Counted from the first letter of the stretch, positions 24,824-33,488 are shown. The stretch is DNA of 41,000 nt from JBDHTS01 sp044220535 (GCA_044220535.1 JBGAQU010000015.1:1-41000); one strand, 5' to 3'. Numbers and translations: made by a program. Notes: a model not told the origin generated them from the letters alone.

Positions 24824-25605
24824 ACACGCTGGAACGCATTTGCGCCGATAAAAAAGATTATATACGGGTCAAGAAACAAACGGTGTCTTTTTCCTGTCTG
24901 GAGTCAGAAGCCAAAATCAGCCCAGCGCAACGTGGATTTTTAAAGTCATTACGTGCCAAAGCCGCACAAAACCACCCTGCCCTGATTTCCGAGATTAAAA
25001 AAGCCAGCCCCAGCGGCGGCGTGATCCGTCCGGATTTTGATCCGGCAAACCTGGCCCGTATCTATGAAGATTCAGGCGCAGCTTGCCTGTCTGTTCTGAC
25101 GGATATTCCCTGGTTTCAGGGAAAGGATGAAGATCTTCTTGCTGCCCGGGCTGCCTGCACCCTGCCTGTTCTGCGCAAAGACTTCATGATCGATCCTTAC
25201 CAAGTGGCGGAAGCCCGCGCAATGGGCGCGGATTGTATCCTGCTGATTATGGCGGCGCTGGATGATGTACTGGCGGCTGAACTTCACGATGCGGCAACAG
25301 GCTATGGCATGGATGTCCTGATCGAAGCGCATGATGCGGAAGAGCTTGAGCGCGCCCTGCGTCTGCCTGCGATGATGATCGGCGTGAACAGCCGTAACCT
25401 TAAAACGCTGGAGGTCAGGTTGGAGACGGCCATGGATCTGGCCGCGCGTATTCCCAAATCTGTTTTCAGGATTGCGGAGAGTGGTATTCGCACCAATCAA
25501 GATGTACGCATGCTTCAGGGTGCAGGTTATGAAGGATTTCTGGTGGGAGAGAGCCTGATGCGGCAGAAGGATGTGGGGCAGGCAGTTAAGGATTTGTTGG
25601 GATAA
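24820..25605 (+). CDS. trpC: Indole-3-glycerol phosphate synthase
   Basis: Closes the indole ring in tryptophan synthesis. The 261-residue TIM barrel shows PALISEIKKASPSGGVIRPD, ACLSVLTDIPWFQGKDEDLL, LPVLRKDFMIDPYQVAEARA, DVLIEAHDAEELERAL, IGVNSRNLKTLEV and RIAESGIRTNQDV followed by GYEGFLVGESLMR, all normal for TrpC without a fused TrpF. It ends the trp unit; a palindromic repeat lies immediately downstream. No trpF, trpB or trpA is in the window. Confidence 0.96.
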   Translation: MNTLERICADKKDYIRVKKQTVSFSCLESEAKISPAQRGFLKSLRAKAAQNHPALISEIKKASPSGGVIRPDFDPANLARIYEDSGAACLSVLTDIPWFQGKDEDLLAARAACTLPVLRKDFMIDPYQVAEARAMGADCILLIMAALDDVLAAELHDAATGYGMDVLIEAHDAEELERALRLPAMMIGVNSRNLKTLEVRLETAMDLAARIPKSVFRIAESGIRTNQDVRMLQGAGYEGFLVGESLMRQKDVGQAVKDLLG

Positions 25606-25617
25606 GTTTTTTAGACT

Positions 25618-25702
25618 GTCATCCCGCAGCGTAGCGGAGGGATCTTGACTATTTGGCCTTGCCGCACCGGCTCAGATCCCTCCGCTACGCTGCGGGATGA
25701 CA
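25618..25702. repeat. Long palindromic intergenic repeat (TGTCATCCCGCAGC type)
   Basis: Arms of 29-30 bp (TGTCATCCCGCAGCGTAGCG plus GAGGGATCT and the exact inverted copy at 25673-25702) around a 28-nt centre, between the convergent trpC and holB genes. It can fold into a strong hairpin on either strand and probably serves as a bidirectional terminator. Confidence 0.88.
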
Positions 25703-25705
25703 ATT

Positions 25706-26851
25706 CTATTGACCACGCAGAATCGTAAACGCCCCGATAATCCCCTGCCGCTTATCCAGATTGGAACGTGTAACCTGTTCGAAATGGTCCTTAATGCGCT
25801 CGGCGATGTCGATCCAGCGTTCCAGATCATGATGGTTTAATAAAGATTCCGTACGGTTCAATAATTCGGACAGTGTCGCCGCCCCCGCCTTCACACGCAC
25901 CAGCATTTCAGCGACCCAGATCATCATAAATTCAATCATGCGATATTGATCTTCCTGGCCGGCACGGCCCGATGTATCGGCCAAGGCATGGATGGATGGC
26001 CAGTCGATTTGCGGCCACTGGGCCAACAAGGCCGTTACGCGATCCAGTGTTTCCATTCCGTCCTGTTCGATAATATCTCTTGCCTGGCCGATACTGCCGC
26101 GGGTCATTGCGAACAGGGTCATGGCGCTTTCCTGATTCAGTAAAGAATCCAGCCTGCGTATCAGCGATGAAAACACGGCTTGCGGCAAAGGCCGGAAATT
26201 CGCGACGCGGCAGCGGGAGCGGATGGTAGGAATCAAGGCACCGGGACGATGGGTGATGAGAATAAGAATGGCCCGCTTCGGCGGTTCTTCAAGAATTTTC
26301 AGGATCGCGTTCTGGGCCTGGCGATTCATGGTATCTGCATCATCCACGATCACCACGCGCCAACCGTTTTCATTGGATGGCGTCATACGCATAAACGGAG
26401 CGATGCGTCGTGCGGTTTCGATATCGATGCTGTCCTTATGCTTGTCTTTCTTTTCATCATAGGGGCGTTCGACGACCAATAGATCCGGATGACCACCGGA
26501 TGCGACCTGGCGAAAGATCGCCGTATCATTCGCCACGGCCAGATTTTCAGGTTTTGCGGATGGCGCAGGCGCACCGAACATGTCATGCGTATCATCCTGT
26601 TCGGCGGGAGCAGACAGCATGTAACGCGCCAGGCGATAGGCCATGGTCGCCTTGCCCGTTCCCTTTTGCCCGGCGAAGATCAGGGCATGTGGCAGTTTGC
26701 CTTCCTCCAGAAGCTGAAGCAACATCGCTTCAACATCGTCGTGCCCCATGCAATCCGGGTTTTCACGCGGCGCGGGCAAACCATCCGCTGGCGGAGCCAT
26801 GACTGTCTGCGGCTCGTCGTCCGCGTCTATCAGATCATCATCAAACAGCAT
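25706..26851 (-). CDS. holB: DNA polymerase III delta-prime subunit
   Basis: Clamp-loader subunit of the replicative polymerase. The 381-residue protein starts with an acidic tail (LFDDDLIDADDEPQT), then the AAA+ core: Walker A GQKGTGKATMAYRL, ENGWRVVIVDDADTMNRQAQ (Walker B region), NAILKILEEPPKRAILILIT, and the SRC motif in TIRSRCRVANFRPLPQAVF. The C-terminal collar domain follows. Its start overlaps the tmk stop by 11 bp, the usual tmk-holB pairing. Confidence 0.95.
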   Translation of the reverse strand: MLFDDDLIDADDEPQTVMAPPADGLPAPRENPDCMGHDDVEAMLLQLLEEGKLPHALIFAGQKGTGKATMAYRLARYMLSAPAEQDDTHDMFGAPAPSAKPENLAVANDTAIFRQVASGGHPDLLVVERPYDEKKDKHKDSIDIETARRIAPFMRMTPSNENGWRVVIVDDADTMNRQAQNAILKILEEPPKRAILILITHRPGALIPTIRSRCRVANFRPLPQAVFSSLIRRLDSLLNQESAMTLFAMTRGSIGQARDIIEQDGMETLDRVTALLAQWPQIDWPSIHALADTSGRAGQEDQYRMIEFMMIWVAEMLVRVKAGAATLSELLNRTESLLNHHDLERWIDIAERIKDHFEQVTRSNLDKRQGIIGAFTILRGQ

Positions 26852-27491
26852 GGCCGACCTTTTCTTTCAGCCTGGCCATGATAGCGGCGGTGACATCATC
26901 AATCCCCTGCTCCGCATCGACAACCACACAGCGATCCGGATCGTGCTTTGCGACATCCAGATAGCCCTGACGCATCTGTTCGTGAAAGCCGATCTCAAGA
27001 CGTTCGAAGCGGTCTTCCGCCGAACCGTCCCTGTTCATCCGTTTTCCGGCGCGGGCCAGGCCTGTGCGAACGGGAAGATCAAGAATAAAGGTCAGGTCGG
27101 GCTTGAAACCGTCTATGGCGATTTTATTCAGGGACTCAATCTTGTTAAAATCCATGCCATGGCCATAGCCCTGATAGGCGCGAGTGGAATCCGTGAAGCG
27201 GTCGGAAATCACGATCTTGCCTTCGGCCAGTGCAGGTTTGATCAGCGTTTCAACATGCATAGTGCGTGCGGCAAATAACAACAGGCATTCTGCCATCGGC
27301 GTCCATTGCCCGCCGTCACGTTGTACCAGTAAAGCGCGGATCTTTTCAGCCTCCGGCGTGCCGCCGGGTTCGCGGGTGACAACAACATGCCGTCCCGCTT
27401 TTTCCAGCGCGGCCTGCATGCGTTTGATCTGCGTGGTCTTCCCGCTGCCTTCGCCGCCTTCCAGCGTGATGAACAGGCCCTTGTTATGCAT
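26841..27491 (-). CDS. tmk: Thymidylate kinase
   Basis: Phosphorylates dTMP to dTDP. From the ATG at 27489-27491 (a TTG 9 nt upstream is less likely) the protein has 216 residues: P-loop LEGGEGSGKTTQIKRMQAAL, REPGGTPEAEKIR, the DRF motif in ISDRFTDSTRAYQGYGHGMD, and the lid region LDLPVRTGLARAGKR. Its start overlaps the end of the carboxypeptidase gene by 8 bp and its end overlaps holB. Confidence 0.96.
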   Translation of the reverse strand: MHNKGLFITLEGGEGSGKTTQIKRMQAALEKAGRHVVVTREPGGTPEAEKIRALLVQRDGGQWTPMAECLLLFAARTMHVETLIKPALAEGKIVISDRFTDSTRAYQGYGHGMDFNKIESLNKIAIDGFKPDLTFILDLPVRTGLARAGKRMNRDGSAEDRFERLEIGFHEQMRQGYLDVAKHDPDRCVVVDAEQGIDDVTAAIMARLKEKVGHAV

Positions 27492-28635
27492 CAGGCCCAA
27501 GCAGTTTGATCTTCAGCTTTTCCATGACGGAGGCGAACAGACCAAGCTTCGGCACATCGGCACCGGCCAGAAGCGGGATCTGCTGCTTGCCAAGACGCGG
27601 GACTTCCACATTCAGCACACCGACCTTGTCGCCTTTTTTAACAGGCGCAACCAGGGGGGATTTATAGGCGATATCGACCTTCAGATCGTTTCGCATGGAT
27701 TTCATGACAGTTGCCTTGACGTCATGATCGACGACCAGGGGCACGCTGGGTGACTGGCCCATCGCCACAGCGACCTGCTCCACCGTATCACCTGCCTTGA
27801 AGAGTTTTACGCTTTCAAAGCCACGCAGTCCCCAGTCCAGAAGCTTTGCGCCTTCATCGGCGCGCGCCTGCATGTTTTTGACACCATTGATCACGATGAT
27901 CACGCGGCGGCCATCGCGTACACCTGAACCGATCATGCCGTATCCGCCCTCTTCTGTATGGCCGGTCTTCACGCCGTCCGCGCCCATATTGCGATAGAGC
28001 AACGGGTTGCGGTTGCCTTGTTTGATATTGTTATAGGTAAATTCTTTCTCGGCGAAGATGGGGTAATATTCAGGAAAATCATGGATCAGGTGCATCGTCA
28101 TGACGGCCAGGTCATGCGCCGTAGAATAATGTTGCGGATCGGGCATGCCGCTGGCGTCGACGAAATGGCTGTCATTCATGCCCAGCTGTTTTGCCTTGGC
28201 GTTCAGCGCATCGGCAAAAGCGGCTTCGGTGCCTGCCAAGGCCTCGGCCAGCACAATGGCGGCGTCATTGCCAGATTGGATAACCACGCCCTTCACCAGA
28301 TCTTCCACCTTCACATTGTCGCCAACATGCACGAACATCAGCGAACCGCCCGATTTATAGGTGCTGCGCCAGGCGAAATCGCTGACCGGCAATTCCGATT
28401 CCATGGTCAGCTTGCCGGTCTTCAGCGCCTCAAACACCAGATACATGGTCAGCGTCTTGCTCATCGACGATGTCGGCATGTGTTCATTGGCGTTCTTTTC
28501 AAACAGGACGGCGCCGGTATCGTAATCGACGATAATCGCTTGCTTGGCCGTGGTGTCGATCTGCGCCCATGCTTCCCTGAACGGCAGGGCAGCCATGGAA
28601 AGCGTCAAAACCAACAATAGAGATGAAATACGCAT
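27484..28635 (-). CDS. dacC: D-alanyl-D-alanine carboxypeptidase (PBP5/6 family)
   Basis: Trims the terminal D-Ala of peptidoglycan stem peptides in the periplasm. The ATG at 28633-28635 begins a signal peptide (RISSLLLVLTLSMAALPFRE, cleavage near AWA). The serine-protease-like triad motifs are SMSK (in MPTSSMSKTLTMYL), SGN (VIQSGNDAAIVLAEAL) and KTG (GADGVKTGHTEEGGYG). A C-terminal PBP5-type domain follows (FKAGDTVEQVAVAMG, KKGDKVGVLNVEVP). The 383-residue length is typical. dacA, dacC and dacD types cannot be separated by sight, so the symbol is nominal. Followed by tmk, as in related genomes. Confidence 0.93.
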   Translation of the reverse strand: MRISSLLLVLTLSMAALPFREAWAQIDTTAKQAIIVDYDTGAVLFEKNANEHMPTSSMSKTLTMYLVFEALKTGKLTMESELPVSDFAWRSTYKSGGSLMFVHVGDNVKVEDLVKGVVIQSGNDAAIVLAEALAGTEAAFADALNAKAKQLGMNDSHFVDASGMPDPQHYSTAHDLAVMTMHLIHDFPEYYPIFAEKEFTYNNIKQGNRNPLLYRNMGADGVKTGHTEEGGYGMIGSGVRDGRRVIIVINGVKNMQARADEGAKLLDWGLRGFESVKLFKAGDTVEQVAVAMGQSPSVPLVVDHDVKATVMKSMRNDLKVDIAYKSPLVAPVKKGDKVGVLNVEVPRLGKQQIPLLAGADVPKLGLFASVMEKLKIKLLGPDA

Positions 28636-28747
28636 GAATCTGACCCTGAGAAACCGTGTGAAGGATATCCGCCAGTCTAGCGGCCTATGTTTCATATGCC
28701 TAGAGGGGTTTGTAAAAATCTGTGCATTGCCGCTCTCACATTACAAG

Positions 28748-28852
28748 CGTCATCCCGGCGAAAGCCGGGACCCATGCGACGGCTACACGTCACAAACGGC
28801 GGAGAATACTCGCCGACCTTGAATTCATCACCATTGTATGGGTCCCGATGAC
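28748..28852. repeat. Palindromic intergenic repeat (GTCATCCCGGCG type)
   Basis: Left arm CGTCATCCCGGCGAAAGCCG plus GGACCCAT; the right arm (28836-28852) is a shortened inverted copy, ATGGGTCCCGATGACG, that lacks the internal CGGC palindrome. Lies between rlpA and the carboxypeptidase gene. Confidence 0.75.
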
Positions 28853-28872
28853 GGATAACAAGTTGGGACAGC

Positions 28873-29907
28873 TCACTCCACAACGATCCTCGCCTCTTTA
28901 TTCCCCGCCGCGACCACGCGGGCCAGCAGGCTGTCCGCAGCGGGTACGTTAGAGACGGGGCCGATACGGACGCGGTAGAATTGTTGATAGTTCACAACCG
29001 CCTGGACGACTTTGGTTGGCCCAAACCCCCTCAATGTGCTTTCAAGCCTGCGGGCGTTCTGTTCATTGGCGAAGGCCCCGGCCTGAATGTAGATGCCGGT
29101 GGGCGCGACGCGCGTTTCTGTCACGACCGGGTCAGGATAGAATTCACCATAACGCGTGTGGCCCGGCACAACCGATGTCATGCCGGAAGGCGCCTGGGTT
29201 TGAATGGCAACAGGCCTGTCCTGTGCCAGAGGCGGCGGAGGTAATACATCAGACTGGACGGCATAATCCTGCATCGGCGCGGGCTGGGCCGATGCCACCT
29301 GATAGGCGCCCGCCGGTGCGTTATAGACCGCGCCCGGCTTGATGGCATAGGTACCCTGGCTGGCCGCGACTTCATAACCCTTGGTGCTCAGGCCCGAGCG
29401 CGCCGCAGCGGCGATCTGCAGGCTTTCCTGAGACAGGATGTCGAGCCTGACCTTTGCGGTGCCTATATTCTTGAACCCCAGCACTTCCGCGGCTTTCGTG
29501 GAAACGTCAATGACGCGGCTGCGTTTAAACGGCCCACGATCATTGACGCGGACGATGGCGGAACGGCCGTTATCAAGGTTGGTCACACGCACAAGCGAAG
29601 GCATCTGCAAGGTGCGGTGGGCAGCGGTCATTTCACCGGCGTCGAATACTTCGCCGTTCGCAGTATGGCGGCCATGGAAGCCGGGGCCGTAATAGGAGGC
29701 GATGCCGGTTTCCGAATATTCGTATTGTTCCTTCGGATAATACCAGGTGCCTTCCACCAGATACGGCTTTCCGACCTTGAACGTGCCTTCGTTCTGGGAA
29801 GGAGGAAAAGCAGATTTACCGACGTGGGAGGCAAAGTTCATTTCCGCGCAACCCGCCAGTGCCAGCAACCCGGTCAGCAATGCCAACAGGCGGAGCATTT
29901 TCATCAT
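28873..29907 (-). CDS. rlpA: Septal ring lytic transglycosylase RlpA-like lipoprotein
   Basis: A 344-residue outer-membrane lipoprotein. The ATG at 29905-29907, inside the mltB stop overlap, gives a signal peptide ending in the lipobox LAGC. A double-psi beta-barrel domain holds the family signature GIASYYGPGFHGRHTANGEV with FDAGEMTAAHRTLQMPSLVR and VRVNDRGPFKRSRVIDVST (catalytic Asp in NDRGPF). A Pro/Gln-rich linker and a C-terminal SPOR domain (GIYIQAGAFANEQNARRLES) follow; SPOR binds denuded septal glycan. Positioned after mltB and before dac, so this is a peptidoglycan-remodelling operon. Confidence 0.94.
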   Translation of the reverse strand: MMKMLRLLALLTGLLALAGCAEMNFASHVGKSAFPPSQNEGTFKVGKPYLVEGTWYYPKEQYEYSETGIASYYGPGFHGRHTANGEVFDAGEMTAAHRTLQMPSLVRVTNLDNGRSAIVRVNDRGPFKRSRVIDVSTKAAEVLGFKNIGTAKVRLDILSQESLQIAAAARSGLSTKGYEVAASQGTYAIKPGAVYNAPAGAYQVASAQPAPMQDYAVQSDVLPPPPLAQDRPVAIQTQAPSGMTSVVPGHTRYGEFYPDPVVTETRVAPTGIYIQAGAFANEQNARRLESTLRGFGPTKVVQAVVNYQQFYRVRIGPVSNVPAADSLLARVVAAGNKEARIVVE

Positions 29908-30884
29908 TGCGGCCCGGCAGCTATGGCATTGGCCAGCAGGCCGACAGAGGTCGCGAAATAGGTTGAGCGGTTCCATTTCATGATGACGCGGTAATTATCA
30001 TAGGCCAGATAGGTCGGGCCGTGGATGCCGTCCGGCGCGACCAGAGACGCCTTGATATCGTCATCCGGCGGCAAGGCACTGCCATCCGGCAGCTTCACGC
30101 CCATGCGCGACCATTCGGCCAGAGTTTTTTCGGTTTTGGATTTCACCAGGCCCGCATCAAAACCTTTCGGCACACGCACTTCGCGCCCCCAACGTTCGCC
30201 GCTGCGCCATCCGCTTTGCGCCAGGTAATTGGCGGTGGAGGCAAAAACGTCAGAGGTATTCTTCCAGATGTCGCGTTTGCCGTCATTGTCGCCATCTGCG
30301 GCAAATTTCAAAAAGCTGGAGGGCATAAACTGGTTCTGGCCCATCGCGCCCGCCCAGGACCCGCGGAAATTCGGCAGGTCGATATCACCCTGATCCAGGA
30401 TGCGCAGCGCGTTCAGCAGTTCCTTTTTGAAAAACGCCTCGCGCCGCCCTTCCCAGGCCAGGGTCGCAAGCGACGGCACGATATCAAACCCGCCCGTATT
30501 GTTGCCAAAGCTGGTTTCGATGCCCCACAGCGCGATGATATATTGCGGGGCCACGCCGGACCGGTCGCTGATGCGTTCCAGCGTGTCCGCGTAGCGGGCC
30601 ATCAGTTCGCGGCCCATATTGATGCGTTTCTGGTTGACCACGGTGGCGCGATAGCTGGCAAAGCTTTTGGTGCCTTCAGGCTGTTTGCGGTCCAGTTTTA
30701 AAACGCGGCTATCTGGTTGTAAGCCGTTCAGAGCGGTCTCGACCGTGTGTTGGGAGATGCCATCTTGCAGCGCCTCAGCCCGGAAACCATTCAGCCATTG
30801 CTCAAACGGCTGACCCGCGGCGAGGCACGGCGTGCTGGCCAGCAGAAAGGGAAGCAGTGCCGAAAGCGCAAGGTTTTTCATCAT
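29904..30884 (-). CDS. mltB: Membrane-bound/periplasmic lytic murein transglycosylase (MltB, GH103)
   Basis: Cleaves glycan strands of peptidoglycan with 1,6-anhydro product formation. From the ATG at 30882-30884 it has 326 residues with a signal peptide (NLALSALLPFLLASTPCLAA). The catalytic Glu is in IIALWGIETSFGNNTGGFDI; GSWAGAMGQNQFMPSSFLKF and DGDNDGKRDIWKNTSDVFAS are the other family blocks. The stop overlaps the rlpA start. A hairpin sits right at its ribosome binding site (see 30890-30908). Confidence 0.94.
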   Translation of the reverse strand: MMKNLALSALLPFLLASTPCLAAGQPFEQWLNGFRAEALQDGISQHTVETALNGLQPDSRVLKLDRKQPEGTKSFASYRATVVNQKRINMGRELMARYADTLERISDRSGVAPQYIIALWGIETSFGNNTGGFDIVPSLATLAWEGRREAFFKKELLNALRILDQGDIDLPNFRGSWAGAMGQNQFMPSSFLKFAADGDNDGKRDIWKNTSDVFASTANYLAQSGWRSGERWGREVRVPKGFDAGLVKSKTEKTLAEWSRMGVKLPDGSALPPDDDIKASLVAPDGIHGPTYLAYDNYRVIMKWNRSTYFATSVGLLANAIAAGPQ

Positions 30885-30889
30885 GATGT

Positions 30890-30908
30890 TTTCACCATAA
30901 CGGTGAAA
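30890..30908 (-). promoter_or_regulatory. Hairpin covering the mltB ribosome binding site
   Basis: On the minus strand TTTCACC, loop GTTAT, GGTGAAA, ending 5 nt before the ATG codon. The only Shine-Dalgarno-like sequence (GGTGA) is in the 3' arm, so folding would hide it. A 7-bp stem is modest; regulatory function is inference. Confidence 0.35.
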
Positions 30909-30917
30909 TGGCATGTT

Positions 30918-31703
30918 TTAAAGCATGGAATCGATTTTTCCACTGATACGATAGAACAGTAAAGCCAGATATTCCCGCATGGCATTATGCATCGCGGCGT
31001 AATTGCCAAGAATGTCCAGGTTGAAATTCAGATCACCATCGCCCGCCGTCTGGTAATCCACAGGATAGGGAATGACTTTCCCGGCCCAGTATTTGTTTAT
31101 CAGGGCCATGGCGCGCGGCATGTGCGACGCGGATGTAACAAGGATCCAGACGCTGTCCTTATCCGGTTTTGCCAGCAGGCGGCTGTATCGGATATTTTCA
31201 TATGTATCACGAGACTTTGATTCATAACGCACATGGCTGTCCGCAATGCCCTGCCGCTGAAGATAATCGCTGAATATGAGCGTTTCAGGCGGAGCGGACA
31301 TATCGAGCAAACCGTTACCGCCGCTGTAAATCAATTGCGTTTCAGGATAAAGGCGCATCAGGCGGGTCGCTTCCATCACCCGCTCCCCCGAACCATAGAC
31401 GGTGGGCATGCCACGCGCGCCGGACAAATTGACATCGAACGCGCCGCCAAGGACGAGAATGCCGGTCACATTTCGGGGCAGCCTGGGCTCGGCATAGCGC
31501 TGCTCCAGCCGCTCCATCAGGAACTGGCCGGTCGGCGCGACACCGCAGATAACAAATAAAAGGATGGCGATATTGACGGTGACGCGACCGCCTCCGATAC
31601 GCCGCTGCTGCATCCAAATCCCGCCGAGCAGCAGGATCATGGTCAGGTTCAAAGGTGGAAAAATCATCCAGAGCAGTTTTTTAAGGATGAAGACGTAGTC
31701 CAC
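30918..31703 (-). CDS. YdcF/ElyC-family membrane protein (DUF218)
   Basis: A 261-residue inner-membrane protein. Two N-terminal membrane helices (KKLLWMIFPPLNLTMILLLG and VNIAILLFVICGVAPTGQFL) are followed by the DUF218 domain: GILVLGGAFDVNLSGARG, GERVMEATRLMRLYPETQLI, YSGGNGL, SRDTYENIRYSRLLAKPDKD and VTSASHMPRAMALINKYWAG. ElyC-type members affect envelope or undecaprenyl-linked metabolism. It precedes mltB by 33 bp on the same strand, consistent with an envelope role. Confidence 0.9.
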   Translation of the reverse strand: MDYVFILKKLLWMIFPPLNLTMILLLGGIWMQQRRIGGGRVTVNIAILLFVICGVAPTGQFLMERLEQRYAEPRLPRNVTGILVLGGAFDVNLSGARGMPTVYGSGERVMEATRLMRLYPETQLIYSGGNGLLDMSAPPETLIFSDYLQRQGIADSHVRYESKSRDTYENIRYSRLLAKPDKDSVWILVTSASHMPRAMALINKYWAGKVIPYPVDYQTAGDGDLNFNLDILGNYAAMHNAMREYLALLFYRISGKIDSML

Positions 31704-31706
31704 GAT

Positions 31707-32051
31707 TTAGACGCCCTCAACCGGCATGCCCGCCGCCAGCCAGCCCAGCATGCTGCCCTCAAGGCACCCGGCATCACGCCCGGTCGCGGTTTTGAAATAA
31801 ACGCAGACATTGTCGGCGCGGCGGCCACTGCGGCACAGGAAGATCACATCTTTATCCCCCGCTACATCCACAACCTTATCCACATCAAACACGGAGACAG
31901 GCACCAGAACAGCGCCTTCAATATGCGCATCATCATATTCCGCCTGTTCCCGCACATCGATAAAGACGGCCTGCCCCCCGCCAACCATGCGCATAGCCTC
32001 AGGAATGGCGATCTGACGGGGCGGAGGCTGGTTTTTCACGGCATCAATCAT
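31707..32051 (-). CDS. Rhodanese-like domain protein
   Basis: A single-domain sulfurtransferase of 114 residues. It shows the rhodanese opening VFIDVREQAEYDDAHIEGAV, a catalytic Cys in VIFLCRSGRRADNVCVYFK and the end GCLEGSMLGWLAAGMPVEG. The active-site loop is CRSGRR. No signal peptide, so probably cytoplasmic. It lies 3 bp upstream of the YdcF-like gene and probably opens the operon that runs down to holB. Confidence 0.92.
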   Translation of the reverse strand: MIDAVKNQPPPRQIAIPEAMRMVGGGQAVFIDVREQAEYDDAHIEGAVLVPVSVFDVDKVVDVAGDKDVIFLCRSGRRADNVCVYFKTATGRDAGCLEGSMLGWLAAGMPVEGV

Positions 32052-32152
32052 AACTACACCCTATATTGCTTTTTATATCGTTATAATTTGACACCCTAAA
32101 TTGTCCGGGATCAAGTGCTTAAGTATCTCAAGATGTGCCTCTATATAATAAC

Positions 32153-32239
32153 TGTCATCCCCGCGCAGGCGGGGATCTGGTCTTAACATCTGAGAATTGC
32201 AATTTTCATAGCCGGATCCCCGCCTGCGCGGGGATGACG
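32153..32239. repeat. Long palindromic intergenic repeat (TGTCATCCCCGCGC type)
   Basis: Arms of 28 bp (TGTCATCCCCGCGCAGGCGG plus GGATCTGG, and the inverted copy at 32212-32239) around a 31-nt centre, between the divergent rhodanese gene and tRNA-Ser. One mismatch between arms. Confidence 0.87.
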
Positions 32240-32312
32240 TGTTAAAAAATATCGGTAAAGCACTCTAAACCCTTTACCTTTTTGCAGCCTTCGGTTAAGG
32301 AAATACCTGGAT

Positions 32313-32402
32313 GGAAGAGTGGCCGAGTGGTTTAAGGCACTAGTCTTGAAAACTAGCGAGGGTTAACGCCCTCCGTGGGTTCGAATCCCACCTCTTCCGC
32401 CA
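32313..32402 (+). tRNA. tRNA-Ser (anticodon UGA), CCA encoded
   Basis: Begins GGAAGAGTGGCCGAGTGG and ends CCTCTTCCGCCA. The acceptor stem GGAAGAG/CTCTTCC pairs fully, the anticodon arm CTAGT-CTTGAAA-ACTAG gives UGA, a long variable arm (GAGGGTTAACGCCCTC) marks a class II serine tRNA, and the T arm is GTGGG-TTCGAAT-CCCAC. It is followed by an accessory patch, in keeping with tRNA-Ser as a common insertion site; no repeat of its 3' end was found downstream. Confidence 0.97.
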
Positions 32403-32438
32403 TTAGCCGCAGTTGCGCAAAGCGCGTACGAGGTTTAT

Positions 32439-32466
32439 GTCCGCCGTAGCTTTGGCGTAGGCGGAC
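32439..32466. repeat. Small palindrome after tRNA-Ser
   Basis: GTCCGCC (32439-32445) and GGCGGAC (32460-32466) around a 14-nt centre GTAGCTTTGGCGTA. Could terminate the tRNA transcript or be a dispersed repeat copy; not followed by a strong T-run. Confidence 0.5.
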
Positions 32467-32542
32467 TAACTGGCCGAAGTTCGAAGATAGCAGGAATACT
32501 TGTTGGTAAAAAAGAAACGCCAAGTACATATTGGATAAATAA

Positions 32543-32888
32543 ATGATTTTTCTGTTCATTGGTATGATAGTAAGCGGCATTTCTGCACGCGTAACACTTT
32601 TAAGCCACCGAGGAGGATGGTTTTTAGAAGATCAAGCTAGAAAATCTTCTGGGATGGTTATATTTGATTTGATTGGGACTATTGCTGGCATAGCAGCTTT
32701 TATAATCAGCTTTCTTCTATTTGATTGGTGGTGGCCTTTGATTGCGCTTGCTTTTGGATATTGGCTTGTTTGCACCACTTGTCGTTACTCGAGATCGTTA
32801 TGCATTTTTCTACAAAACTCAGCTTGTAACAACATTGGTTGCGCTAAGTTGCTCTATCGCAATCTGGTATATTTTCGAACTCTTTTAA
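32543..32888 (+). pseudogene. Small hypothetical membrane protein, frameshifted
   Basis: Starts MIFLFIGMIVSGISARVTLL with two hydrophobic segments (MIVSGISARVTL, TIAGIAAFIISFLLFDWWWP). After LALAFG the listed frame loses hydrophobic order, while the next frame gives FAPLVVTRDRYAFFYKTQLV and TTLVALSCSIAIWYIFELF before a stop at 32888, restoring a third membrane helix. A single-base indel near 32755-32772 explains it. Family unknown. First gene of the accessory patch after tRNA-Ser. Confidence 0.5.
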
Positions 32889-32927
32889 CTAGCGTCAGCT
32901 TGGTTATCTTATCAGTTTTCTTCGCCG

Positions 32928-33221
32928 CTAAGGATGCTGTGTAATCGATAATTGTAATTTCCCTTTTTCCTGGCCCATAAAACCAGAAAATCCGGTACGC
33001 CGCTGGCGTTTTGTTTTCGGCGTAGGCTTCACACTTTCCTCACCATTCGGCCCAGTCAGGGCGTTGTATTTATGAGTGTTAAGCCCCGGATGTCTTGGGT
33101 TGGTTTCGAGATAACCAAGGGGCCTCTAACAACTTTCAGGCGCTTGATCACGCTTTTATCAGTTTCAAGTGTGTCCAGATCGGTCTCGGCCTGAGGCGTG
33201 AATTTCAGGGGAAAAAGTCAT
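32928..33221 (-). pseudogene. RelE/ParE-type toxin, several frameshifts
   Basis: Reading across frames recovers one toxin of about 95 residues: MTF-PLKFTPQAETDLDTLETDK, SVIKRLKVV, GYLETNPRHPGLNTHKYNAL, TGPNGEE, AYAENKTPAAYRIFWFYGPG, KREITII and ITQHP before TAG at 32928-32930. This is typical of RelE/ParE toxins, which cleave mRNA or poison gyrase. The start ATG (33221) overlaps the stop of the upstream antitoxin gene. At least four single- or double-base indels break the frame, the first in a T5 run just after the start. Confidence 0.7.
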
Positions 33222-33488
33222 CGGTCAGTCGATGCAGTATCGTCCGCATGTTTTGCAAAACTGCCCCTGGGCGCGTTTTTCCGGCGGCAGCCTGTTTAAG
33301 CCCCGCCTTAACGGCGCTGAGTGCAGCCCGGATTGTCAGACAGCCATTTTTCACGGGCGGGAATTTCTGCAAATGGTTCAAGGATAATGCTGCCGTCTGC
33401 TGGCGCGCGTAACTGCTGACGCCTTCAGCAGCGCCAAATTGATGCGCCCTTTTGAATCCGGCCTGAGTTGCTGAATAATTTCTACCAT
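33218..33488 (-). pseudogene. Antitoxin partner of the RelE/ParE-type toxin, several frameshifts
   Basis: About 90 codons from ATG at 33486-33488. The pieces are MVEIIQQLRPDSKGRINLAL, GVSSYARQ, ADGSIILEPFAEIPAREKWL, SDNP, AALSAVKAGLKQAAAGKTRP and RGSFAKHADDTASTD. The pattern (GRI..., IILEPFxEIPAxEKWL, GSFAKHAD) matches a small antitoxin family that I remember beside RelE-type toxins. At least four indels occur in 270 bp, with no substitution-type stop codons in the pieced-together frame. Confidence 0.62.

Noticed and set aside
32353..32580. Minus-strand frame ending in an EEVGFEPTEG-like sequence opposite tRNA-Ser
   Set aside because: It is antisense to the tRNA; 'GFEPT' peptides are a well-known artefact of translating serine tRNA genes.
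33095..33412. 105-codon plus-strand frame
   Set aside because: The minus strand here encodes the toxin-antitoxin pieces; the plus-strand frame has no family features.
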